Shown here: positions 1-8,905 of the stretch, one piece after another
Position numbering within the stretch: position 1 is the stretch's first letter
Layout of the letters: every line of letters begins with the position of its first letter
Source: Rhodocollybia butyracea
Lineage: Eukaryota > Basidiomycota > Agaricomycetes > Agaricales > Omphalotaceae
Length of the DNA: 64,000 nt
NCBI GenBank assembly: GCA_015501585.1
Contig: JADNRY010000021.1
Location: forward strand, 1-64,000
Direction of reading: 5' to 3'
Translations under genes and position numbers: made by a program
The notes under the pieces: model-generated
The model's input: only the letters and a program-made list of their open reading frames with translations
What the model was told of the DNA's origin: nothing
Databases searched by the model: none

Positions 1-702
1 GTCAGTCTTTACCCACTGGTTCTGAAACTCATGTACTCTGTATTAGATTGTTGACGAAGCCAAGCGTGCCTTGCATGATGCTATTTGCGCAGTTCGTAAC
101 CTCGTCGTGGACAACCGGGTGGTTTATGGTGGTGGTGCAGCAGACATCAGCTGTTCTGTTGCTGTTGCAAAAGCCGCTGACGAGGTTTGTTCTGGTCCAT
201 CAATATCCATTCGCAGTTTCTCAAACTCTACAGATCGCCACAATCGAGCAATACGCAATGCGCGCCTTTGCCTCTGCTCTTGACGCTATTCCTCTGGCAC
301 TAGCGGAGAACAGCGGTCTTTCACCTATCGAAACCCTTGCAGATGTCAAGAGTCGACAGATAAATGAAGGCGATTCGCACATTGGTATCGACTGCAGCGG
401 GAAAGGCAACAACGGTGATCAGATTCCACCCTCACCTTTTAGCCAGGATTAGATCTAAAATTCTCCATAGACATGAAAGAACAATTTGTGTACGACCCGC
501 TTATTTCTAAAAGACAACAGTACTTGCTCGCTACACAGGTACGCTACGAATCTCCATTTTATAGCTCTTCTAAATTTTCTATTCTAGCTCGTGCGTGCGG
601 TTCTAAAAATCGGTGGGTTTATTCTTCACGTTCCTTGACACTTATTGACTTTGTCCTTCTGTTACAGACGACGTGATCGTCGCTGGCCAGGCTGAGGATT
701 AG
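1..702 (+). CDS. CCT5: T-complex protein 1 epsilon subunit (CCT5), 3' end only
   Basis: This is the C-terminal part, about 148 residues, of the epsilon subunit of the cytosolic chaperonin CCT/TRiC, which folds actin, tubulin and other proteins with ATP. The exons I can join are 47-184, 234-414, 471-538, 588-612 and 668-702, all with GT-AG introns and consistent phases. Seen motifs are [70 protein letters not shown] and the end IVAGQAED, all characteristic of CCT5. The window opens inside an intron: positions 1-46 match the intron that follows NKM in the duplicate at 2.6 kb. The gene is cut only by the window edge and shows no lesion. Identity is very secure; the upstream exons are outside the window. 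Confidence 0.95.
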
Positions 703-849
703 AGTCTTAGTAGTTGAAGTATAGATACATAAATCTTTTTGTAATAATTCGAATTACTTTCAAGAGCAAGCGCCAGAGCTAAGATAAGATAAGATAGATA
801 ACTGTCATTCTAGTGCTTGCAACTTCGCACCACCATCTTCTAGCTAGCT

Positions 850-1582
850 ATGACTTTGGATTCAGATTTTCAAACCTCGTTGGACTTGCAATTATCGCAC
901 ACGTATGTGTTCTCTCCAGAATGTGTCGCTCGAGGTTGACCGGTCCCTTCCGAAAGCCAAGAATCCAGTTGAGGTATGTACTAGTCGTGCATCGTGTTTC
1001 GACTAGCCTCACATGTACTCAGGCCCAGCATCTATACAACCACAGTAAGCCCCAAGTCTACACAGAAACAGACTCTTAATAAAATTTTCCTTCGAGGGCA
1101 GTCAGAACAGTGGCCTTCCTTCTTGACGCATCCTCAGAATGGCTTATCCCGATATTCCCATTCCTAGGATCGCTTCCTTCCGAGATGCAATTTGGATTAG
1201 ACTCTGTTATTGGAGCTGTTCTGCCCGGGGTGGGTGATATTATCGGCATGTTCCTGGCCTTCTACCAGTTGTTCTTGAGCAGGCTATTTGGGCTGCCTTC
1301 GAACGTGATAGGAATTATGATATTCTACATATTGGTGGACACTTTCGTTGGAGTGATACCAATTATAGGTAAAAGTTCAAACATGCGTCTACGCGCGAGC
1401 TTTCTGACTGAATATTTTCTATAGGAGATATCTTTGACGTAGCATTCAAGGCCAACATCTATAACCTAAAATTGCTTGAGAAAGAATTGAAGCGAAGTAG
1501 ATGGGCTACAGCTGTACGTGTTTCTTCTATGTCTTGGTTCAAAACGTTGGCTCATGTTATGATGCAGGTCATTATACCGTAA
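850..1582 (+). pseudogene. DUF4112-domain membrane protein, copy 1 (two lesions)
   Basis: The DUF4112 core reads cleanly from about 1111: SEMQFGLDSVIGAVLPGVGD, then IGMFLAFYQLF, GIMIFYILVDTFVGVIPIIG and, after an intron (1369-1424), DVAFKANIYNLKLLEKELK. This is a small membrane-associated family of unknown function; the glycine-rich and VGD motifs are conserved. Compared with copy 2 at 3.0-3.8 kb, the first exon has an extra T near 910 that breaks the N-terminal frame. The last exon has CAA changed to TAA (1580-1582), removing about 18 C-terminal residues. The likely start is ATG 850; introns begin near 970, 1047, 1369 and 1514. The central domain is intact, so a shorter product is not excluded. 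Confidence 0.75.
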
Positions 1583-1751
1583 TACACAGACTGGATACCA
1601 CGTTCAAAGAAGAATACGAAGAAATTCGGGGATTAGCTTTTGTATATCCGTATGGGCCTATCTATATGAGAGACGTTACTTGTAACAAATGGCTGCTTCG
1701 TTGTGATATTGGCCCCAGGAGAGAAATGTGAGAGTAATATCTTTCAAGAAA

Positions 1752-1965
1752 GGACTTCGTATGGAAGGTTTTGAATGGGCAATTACTGAAGTCATCAATA
1801 GGTTAATTATCTCGGTTACACTGTGGAGGAAGAACGACGTTGGCGTATTATGGAACCTCTGTCGGTGGACCCCACAGTGGCCATATGCAACCGTGAACGA
1901 GCACTACAAGGCAATGTCCAATCGGATGTTCGATTTGAAAAAACTGCTACTAAAACGAAAGGAAA
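1752..1965 (+). pseudogene. alpha/beta-hydrolase gene fragment A
   Basis: Near 1860-1930 the translation gives QWPYATVNEHYKAMS, a clear match to WPYAHVNEYYKAMS in the intact hydrolase gene at 19.2-21.0 kb. The preceding VGG-P part is in another frame, so the piece is not functional. The same block, starting with a GAAGGTTTTGAA-like segment and containing CTCGGTTACACTGTGGA, recurs at about 3.97, 8.81 and 14.15 kb. Each copy follows a duplicated gene. Confidence 0.6.
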
Positions 1966-1989
1966 GAAAAAATCATAGTAACTCGGAAG

Positions 1990-2110
1990 TGAAAGTAAGT
2001 TTTATATTACAAAAATACACATCGAAGATGAATTGACCATCACCGCGAGCAACCGGGAACGAGCGATTTCGAGCGGACTGGAGACTGAGTGCGGTAAGAG
2101 CGAGATACGG
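1990..2110 (-). repeat. 3'-flank fragment of the P-loop NTPase gene
   Basis: This stretch resembles the 3' flank of the NTPase gene (about 14,415-14,520) and the inverse of about 6,090-6,180. All share a block built around ACACATCGAAGATGAATTG and GCGAGCAACC. Together with the hydrolase fragment just upstream it repeats the arrangement seen at 14.15-14.5 kb. I see no coding content. Confidence 0.5.
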
Positions 2111-2483
2111 GCCACGACGTTTGGTACGACGTTTCGTCTGTAAAGACTCATCAGGCGGCGTTGTTCTCCGACGTCACGGCAAACTTTGTTTGTCTGTGGG
2201 CTCTGGGCCGAACAGTAACTTACAATGCCTAAACGGGACAGCGGAGTACCTTTTTTGGTTCTCGTACGCTGATCCTCGTATAGATCTATACTTACTGTTA
2301 TCCCGAAGTATTATTACCTCTTATGGGATACCAGTGGATAATATAAGTATTATTCCTCTTCTTAGTCACTGTTAAGCTTTGAAGTCCCGGCAAGGGTATA
2401 AGATTTAGCTTAAGCAATTTTAGAATGATTACATGTTCCTGGAGACACGAAGTGTCTTCTACAGTGGATGGAGTAATACTTGT
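2111..2483. other. non-coding stretch between duplicated units
   Basis: About 370 bp separate the two CCT5/DUF4112 units. Short ORFs occur on both strands, but none has recognisable similarity or splice structure. I see nothing functional here. Confidence 0.5.
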
Positions 2484-2836
2484 ATTCGTCAAAGCAGGTG
2501 TCGTTCGGGAGGTTTCCTTTGGTACAACCAGGGATAAAATGCTTGTCATCAAAGAATGCGCAAATAGCAGAGCCGTAACAATCTTTGTTCGTGGAAGTAA
2601 CAAAATGGTCAGTCTTTAGCCCCACTGGATTCCCCGCTTATTTCTAAAAGACAACAGTACTTGCTCGCTACACAGGTCCGTTACGAATCTCCATTTTATA
2701 GCTCTTCTAAGTTTTCATTCTAGCTCGTGCGTGCGGTTCTAAAAATCGGTGGGCTCATTCGTCACGTTCCTTGACACTTATTAACTTTCTCTTCTGTTAC
2801 AGACGACGTAATCGTCGCTGGCCAGGCTGAGGATTA
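2484..2836 (+). pseudogene. CCT5 pseudogene with internal deletion
   Basis: A decayed second copy of the CCT5 3' end. It begins mid-exon with [16 protein letters not shown] and GSNKM (to 2607), continues into the intron GTCAGTCTTTAG, then jumps at about 2632 directly into the exon encoding [14 protein letters not shown]. Against copy 1 this is a deletion of roughly 470 bp that removes the exons carrying VYGGG and IEQYAMRAF. The last exons, including IVAGQAED, follow to about 2836. It cannot make a chaperonin subunit. Its 5' exon supplies sequence that, in the real gene, lies outside this window. Confidence 0.9.
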
Positions 2837-3009
2837 GAGTCTTAGTAGTTGAGGTATAGATACATAAATCTCTTTGTAATAATTCGAATTACTTTCCAGA
2901 ATGCTCTCAAGAGCAAGCGCCAGAGATAAGATAAGATTAGAAGGATAACTGGCATATGATGTCATCAGCTAGTTGCAACTTCGTAAGTACCACCATCTTC
3001 TAGCTAGCT

Positions 3010-3807
3010 ATGACTTCGGATTCAGATTTTCAACCTCGTTGGACTTGCAAATATCGCAGACGTATGTGTCTCTCCCGAATGTATCACTTGAAGTTGACTG
3101 GTCCCTTCCGAAAGCCAAGAATCCAATTGAGGTACGTACTACTACTAGTCGTGTATCTTGTTTCGACTAGCCTCACATGTGCTCAGGCCCAGCATCTGTA
3201 CAACCACAGTAAGCGTCATGTCTACACAGAACAGACTCTTACTCATAGCTCTCTCCGAGGGCAGTCAGAACAGTGGCGTTCCTTCTTGACGCATCCTCAG
3301 AATGGCTTATCCCGACATTCCCATTCCTTGCATCGCTTCCTTCTGAGATGCAATTTGGATTGGACTCTGTTATTGGAGCTGTTCTGCCCGGGGTGGGTGA
3401 CATTATCGGCATGTTCCTAGCGTTCTACCAGTTGTTCTTGAGCATGCTATTTGGGCTGCCTTCGAACGTGATAGGAATTATGATATTCTACATATTGGCG
3501 GACACTTTCATTGGAGTAATACCATTTATAGGTAACAGTCCAAACACGCGTCTGTGCGTGAAGTTTCTCACTGAATGTTTGCTATAGGGGAATTCCTTGA
3601 CGTAGCGTTCAAGGCCAACATCTACAACCTGAAATTACTAGAGAAAGAATTGAAACGAAGTAGATGGGCTACAGCTGTATGTGTTTGTTCTCTGTCCTTG
3701 TTCAAAATGTTGGCTCACTTACTGCCATGCATTTGAAGGTCATTATACCGCAATACACCGACTGGATACCACGTTCAAAGAAGAATACGAAAAAATTCGG
3801 GAAATAG
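3010..3807 (+). pseudogene. DUF4112-domain membrane protein, copy 2 (one frameshift)
   Basis: Exons by splice signal and phase are 3010-3131, 3187-3208, 3265-3531, 3588-3676 and 3739-3807. The DUF4112 domain is intact: EMQFGLDSVIG, VLPGVGDIIG, LADTFIGVIPFIG, DVAFKANIYNLKLLEKEL. The C-terminus VIIPQYTDWIPRSKK is complete, unlike copy 1. The only lesion I see is one missing A near 3032 (CAACC against CAAACC in copy 1), which throws the first exon out of frame. The correct frame downstream reads SLDLQISQTYVSLPNVSLEV. The two copies carry different lesions. It may be functional if the indel is a sequencing error or translation starts further down. Function of the family is unknown. Confidence 0.7.
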
Positions 3808-3964
3808 CTTCCATTGTATAACCGTAGTATGGGCCTATCTATATGAAAAACTTTTCTTGTACCAAATGGCTGTTCCAACAAAAGCGAGGCTCATGATTTT
3901 GATATTGGCCCCAAATTCCACAGGAGAGAAATGTGAGAGAGTGATATCTTTCAGGGAGGGAACT

Positions 3965-4310
3965 TTGTATGGAAGGTTTTGAACAAGCAATTACTGAAGT
4001 CATTGATAGGTGAATTATCCAAGGAATTATCTCGGTTACACTGTGGAAGAAGAATGACATCGCCGTACTATAGAACCTCAGTCGGTGGACCTCACAGTGG
4101 CCATATGCAATGGTGAACGAGCACTACAAGGCAATAGAGCCTATTTGCAGCCGCTAAAAATGTTACTTGTAACGATGAGACGCCGATGAGACGGCGTGAC
4201 AAGCTTGCGGTCGTCTTCCGCGATCGTTGGGTGACGTAGCGAGGAGACGCCGAGGTAACTGAGCCGACTGCAAATACCCTCTAATGTCCAATCGGATGTT
4301 CGATTTGGAA
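3965..4310 (+). pseudogene. alpha/beta-hydrolase gene fragment B, split by a MITE
   Basis: Second copy of the hydrolase fragment, with QWPYAMVNEHYKA readable near 4100. A 147-bp insertion (4136-4282) interrupts it; fragment A at 1.9 kb shows the empty site. The remainder continues to about 4310. Confidence 0.6.
4136..4282. mobile_element. 147-bp MITE with 15-bp TIRs and AAT target duplication
   Basis: The element starts AGAGCCTATTTGCAG and ends with the complement of AGAGGGTATTTGCAG, giving 13 of 15 TIR matches. It is flanked by AAT on both sides, and the duplicate locus at about 1915 has the same sequence with a single AAT and no insertion. It is too short to code. A 3-bp duplication suits a PIF/Harbinger-like source, although that group usually prefers TWA. 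The empty-site comparison makes the insertion certain; the superfamily is a guess. Confidence 0.85.
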
Positions 4311-5087
4311 AACTGTGTATAAGTATGGCACATACTCACACGTGCTCTTACACTGCTGTTCTTTTATACTTTGTTTGAATGTTTCGTCGTCTTTGCCATC
4401 TTATATAGTAACCACCATCATCGATAGTTCATCTGTTGCTCGTAGTACCTCGTGTCTCTTGTAGCACCTTGTATCTCGCCGGAGAATATACCGTGGTTCT
4501 GACAACATTGTGTGATCTTCTCAGAGTGTCTGTTGATACGAAACGACAGCCTTCCAAATTGTCAATCATCCGCATCCATTCAATTTGGCGGTGAGCTCAT
4601 GTATCTGGTTTGTTGCATAGGTTTGGGATGGTGAATGCATTGGAATGGCCCCTGGGAGAATACTATACTGTGTTCGCTTGTGCTTGTACACCCTTTTTTC
4701 ACTCTATCAATTGGAGACAGATACTAGGCAGTCAGTGGGACTTGGGAGTGTGGGCCATCGCGCCAAGCGCGTGGCAGGTACGAGTCCTGTACTTAAAAGA
4801 AATCAATCTACTCTGCCACTTACAGTAAGCGTTACATCCAGAACTATCAAAAGAAACACTTGACAAGATATGGACAGATTAGATTAGACTATATATAAGA
4901 CGATTGTAATAAGCGCGACTGGCACTAACAAACAACTAACTTCTTAACAATTTACTATGTTTTCCTCATAAATGTGGTCGCAGTAAGCGGCAGGACGCGA
5001 ATAAAGAAAGTAAGTGTCGCGCAACTGGGAGCTTTGAAAAGTGCAGTGAGATGAGCGTTAAGGCCGATGATTCATAAATCACATGAC
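4311..5087. other. non-coding stretch
   Basis: No gene recognised. It contains one short repeat core (4746-4789) shared with 24.1 kb. Small ORFs on both strands lack similarity or splice support. Confidence 0.5.
4746..4789 (+). repeat. tRNA-like repeat core shared with 24.13 kb
   Basis: A 44-bp core beginning GAGTGTGGGCCATCGCG and ending GGTACGAGTCCTG recurs at 24,130-24,172 with one indel. GGTACGAGTCC resembles an RNA polymerase III B box, but no A box or cloverleaf is evident. It may mark a SINE or other small repeat. The sequence about 0.3-1.4 kb downstream of each core is also shared (5,088-5,215 and 25,507-25,632). Confidence 0.45.
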
Positions 5088-5215
5088 AGGCGCTTTGACA
5101 TCCCAAATAAGGCGAAACGCTTAATTTGGACGCGATCAAATCCAATCGGGACAAAATTCCCATGCGAAACCGGCCATAAGGATGAGCCTTCATTACATTC
5201 AGGACTGACTCGTAA
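5088..5215. repeat. dispersed repeat shared with 25.5-25.63 kb
   Basis: GCTTTGACATCCCAA, ATTCCCATGCGAAA and GGATGAGCCTTCATTACATT occur in the same order here and at 25,507-25,632. With the tRNA-like core upstream, both loci may be copies of one element, the 5-kb copy being about 1 kb shorter inside. No coding content. Confidence 0.5.
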
Positions 5216-5747
5216 CTGGGGACAAGAAGCTTCGAGAGAGGATCGGAAATACGCCATGAACTTGGACTTCTGCTTAATCTTCCGCTTCATAGCCCGGATG
5301 TTCCGAATGAAACGCTTCTCTTGAGTCATATGTTATCGCTGGGCCGTGGGGCACACTCGTTGCGGTAAGAGTATTGGAAGAAGCTATGTTTCGAGGGCAT
5401 GAGCTCAGAAAACTTGATCGAACTCGAGTTTTGCCAGCACCACTATGAAACTTGGACTAGGACCTGACGTTGTTGGCATGTTAGCATGGCGGGTGTCAGT
5501 GCGATCATGAGACAAGACTGTCAAGCTGCCGCTTGCTCAAAAAATATTGGGTGAATTTTGAAACAATTATTTTTGGTTCTAAGGATTGAGCACCCCTAAT
5601 ACTAACTTGAAAAGACTGTTTGCCCAAGAAAGACATTGAAGTGGCTGCGAGCCCGCAAAGAAGGAAAGAGGGCGAGGTTTCATGTCGCCCCAGCCAGACT
5701 AAGCCTGGTAACCAAGCCCTTAAGAGGTTGACGTTGTTAAACAAGGA
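5216..5747. other. non-coding stretch
   Basis: About 530 bp with no recognisable gene, repeat or RNA. Confidence 0.5.
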
Positions 5748-6185
5748 AATTATGCTCAGAAAACGCTAGAATGGCGTGCTAAAGGGGAGCAACCGAAAAC
5801 GGAGAATGTGATAACATGGGGTACGTTAGATGAGATGGAGAAAGGAGAACCGATGGACAGTGAGAGACAGTGAGTCGGTTCGGTTTTGGTTCGGTTGGTG
5901 ATCCTAAGCGTGATGGGAAACAAAAGGGCATTTCATCATTGCTTCTACCAAGTTTGGCCGTCCTCTCAAGAAGTTCGCCGGACATCACCCTACCTCTGAC
6001 CGTGGATCCCGAGGCATCTTCATCGCACTCAACCACTCGCGCTCGCGGACCATAGCGTAGGCATCGGGTGAAGGTGCTGCTGATACTAGCTTCTTGATCC
6101 ACGCGGTTGCTCGCGGTGATGGTCAATTCATCTTCGATGTGTATTTCGATAAGTTTAACTTGGGCATAAAACATACTACTTTCAC
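5748..6185 (+). pseudogene. 3' fragment of a P-loop NTPase gene
   Basis: In the plus frame the start reads KTLEWRAKGEQPKTENVI, then LDEMEKGEPMD, GDPKRDGKQKGISS and LLPSLAVLSRSS. This is the degraded C-terminal tail of the NTPase encoded at 14,546-16,681 (KTLEWRALRKQPKTENVIA there). Similarity begins abruptly at about 5748 inside the coding region and runs through the 3' flank to about 6185. It is a truncated, non-functional copy in the opposite orientation to the full gene. Confidence 0.8.
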
Positions 6186-6868
6186 TTTCAAGTTGCTATG
6201 GCTTTTGAAGACTTGGGATTTGAGACTGGGGAAAAGGGCACTAGAAGGTACCCAATACCCGATACGCCAAACGAGAGGGGGCGGTAAAAGGCGGCAAAGC
6301 TGCGTTGGTAGTTACTAGTTATTATATATAATTATCGGTTGCACGCATGTTCAAGTTACTAGTGCGAAGGGAAGTGAGTGATACCATTTCAATGAGGCCG
6401 AGGCGTTTGGTCAGAAGGAGAGACTCGGACTCAGAGCAATTCATACAAGATATCGATACACTCATGATCTCGAAAAACATTACAACAACACTTGACTCAA
6501 CGTTATCTCTTGTGGATATTGCGTTTAGTTGTTCTTCTTTCAGGCACAAAGCGCGCCTACTAAATAGGCGCCTTTAGTCGATGATCGTTGAACATGAACA
6601 TGCTCATGCAATGTGCAATGTGCATGCCCTTGCTCCAAGTTCGCAGTTGCGTGCAGACCCTCATTGTAACATGCAACTGAAGGACGGAATGGCTAGCCTG
6701 CTAGGAATAGGCGAGAATTCGCCGGTGGATGCGGAACTTCCACAGTTCCATGGCTGGAGTTAACGTGCTGAGCACACCCGATTAGAGCAGTATATATATG
6801 AATGTTGAACTCGCAGAACTTAACGAAATCTTCCATTAAGCTCACCCTAGCTCTGCATTTGTCCTACT
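6186..6868. other. non-coding stretch upstream of membrane-protein copy A
   Basis: No gene recognised. The last 50 bp, with TCTTCCATTAAGCTCACCCT, are shared with the region before copy B at 12.2 kb, so they belong to the duplicated unit and probably to its promoter or 5' UTR. Confidence 0.45.
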
Positions 6869-8602
6869 ATGCTCATCCCGTACCTATTGAACGCATCCGC
6901 AAACTCAGTCACAAATATCACTGAAAGCTTGTCGATGTCCACCACCACTACTCCCGGAGATAGCACGCCAGGAACATGCAGTATACGCTGCCAGACTACG
7001 CTTCAAATCTTCTGGAGTTGCACTAGCGTGCTCATCGCTTGTATTTGGGTATCGATTCATCCCAACATTCCAGGACCGACGGATAAGTGGTGGCGAGTTC
7101 TAGCAGAGAAGATATTATTGATGCTGATCACTCTAATCGCACCAGAAATGATGTTGTATTGGGCAGTTCGTGATTGGTACTCTGCGAGGCTACTTGCAAC
7201 ACGTACGAACCTTAAATCTTTCAATCTTCTACCAGATTCACTGATATCTTGTAACATGTACTAGGTCTCGAAATAATTGGGTGGACAAAGACCCATGCAT
7301 TCTTTGCGCTGATGGGAGGATTTTCCCTATATGAAGGCAAAGAATTCATCTGCGTTTTACGAGTCATGCCAATATTGGAGGAACACCAAAACATTCAGGA
7401 TTGCATTGCTGGTGCCTCTTGTAACACTAGCGAGTTGGATGATCGCTCACTTCTAGCTCATGCGCACTTCATTGGTCAAATGACCGAACATGAGGTCAAG
7501 GACCGCAGTCACAGCGATGGGTTCTCCAAATTCATTGCTGTTGCCCAAACCACTTGGTTGGTGGTTCAACTAGTGGCTAGAGCTGCTCAAGGGTTGCCCG
7601 CCACTGAGCTTGAAGTCATGACAGCTGCCTTTGTCTTCATGAATGTTCTGTTGTATCTTTTCTGGTGGAACAAGCCACAAGGAGTACGGTGTCCTATTCG
7701 CATTCAACGAACTCGAAAGGTGACTGCGGATTTTGGCAACTCGGACTCAAAAATCGCTGGCTCTGTATCTTCTCACCCTCCATCTACATTCTCTGATCAA
7801 GATTCGCTCGTCATTGAAGCAGAGGATGATGAGGAAGATCCCACTTTTCCTTTAACCGCTAAAGCAAGGGACGGTGGGGAAGATCCCACTATCCCCTCAC
7901 CGCCTGCTCCCCAGAAGGAGCCACGATTCTCCTTATCCACTCTTACTAGTGTCCTCAAAGCTATTCCACATGCTGTCTTGCACTGGATGCATCTGATGAT
8001 GACATTCCTTGCTGCGAGCATACACCTAGTCTGGCGATCCATTTGCCACGACTTTCGTAGCTTTTTTGGGGCAAAATATGATCATTCAAATACAATAGTC
8101 AAAAGTTTCTGGATTGTGTTATTCGTGACCATGTCTCCATTCATTTTCTTTCTACAGTTAGTAGCCCTCGCATTTGGCAATTTAGATGAATGTGCAGAAA
8201 AAGTCCTTTCTTTTGAAGATCATCTAGGTATACCAATTGGCAGGGAAAGTCTTTTCTTAATTCTTATTTCCTATGGTGCAGCAATAATCTTTGGTGCTAT
8301 CCACTGCACTGCTTTGGAGCTGACATTTACAAGTACCGGGGAACAGTTACTATGGGAGATATCTTCGTTGGTTGTTGTAGGTGCTCCAGTGATTTTGTTT
8401 ATCGGTTACTGTTTTTTGGGAATATACCAACGTGACTGCCTCCATACCAGAATCTGTTCATATGTTGTTTTTAACACTGGGTCTTGTTCCATATTCACTT
8501 GCCCGTGTTACTCTCATTGTACTGGCATTCATGGATTTGAAAGATCTACCTTCTGGGGCTTTAGAGACTGTTCAATGGACGACGTTTATCCCACATATCT
8601 AA
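6869..8602 (+). pseudogene. multi-pass membrane protein, copy A (frameshifted near the 3' end)
   Basis: Exons are 6869-7202 and 7265-8602. The first ends in LLATR and the 62-bp intron begins GTACGA and ends CTAG. The protein belongs to a large uncharacterised Agaricomycete membrane family with motifs FWSCTSVLIACIWVSIHPNI, GWTKTHAFFALMGGF and a terminal VQWTTFIPHI. A run of six T (8412-8417) is one base longer than in copy B. It puts the last 60 codons out of frame, so the literal reading runs on to 8733 with unrelated sequence. The correct frame resumes and ends at 8602. This may be a young pseudogene or a sequencing error. Function is unknown. Confidence 0.75.
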
Positions 8603-8804
8603 TTGTTCATTCCTTTCTTTTTCTACACATACGTTACTTAGTACTTCTCTCTCTCTCTTCCTTACTCTCATCTCGCTCTTACTTTATCGTCTCACAATAC
8701 AACATCTGGCATGCATATCCGACAACGTCGTGATTGTGAGTTGTTCTTTCTTCTTGTGTAGCTTGTCGCCGTTCTCAACTTGAACGTCAAGCTTCCAGGA
8801 ACTA

Positions 8805-8905
8805 TGTATAGAAGGCTTTGAATGAGCAATCACTGAAGTCATAGATAGGTGAATTATCTCCGTTACACTGTGGAGGAATAATGACGTCGCCGTAAGGTAA
8901 CCAGC
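8805..8905 (+). pseudogene. alpha/beta-hydrolase gene fragment C (5' part only)
   Basis: Matches the start of fragments A, B and D, with GGCTTTGAATGAGCAATCACTG and TTACACTGTGGAGGAATAATG, but ends before the WPYA-VNEHYK portion. It directly follows membrane-protein copy A. Confidence 0.45.

Larger units (their letters stand above)
2484..4310 (+). repeat. direct segmental duplication of the CCT5-DUF4112-hydrolase-fragment block
   Basis: The order CCT5 end, DUF4112 gene, hydrolase fragment at 1-1965 is repeated here in the same orientation, with high nucleotide similarity through introns and spacers. Differences are scattered substitutions, one large deletion in CCT5, single-base indels in the DUF4112 genes and a 147-bp insertion. 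Intron-level similarity shows DNA duplication rather than retroposition. Confidence 0.85.

Noticed and set aside
4740..4815. A tRNA gene at the GGTACGAGTCC box
   Set aside because: No acceptor stem, D arm or anticodon arm can be drawn; kept only as a repeat core.
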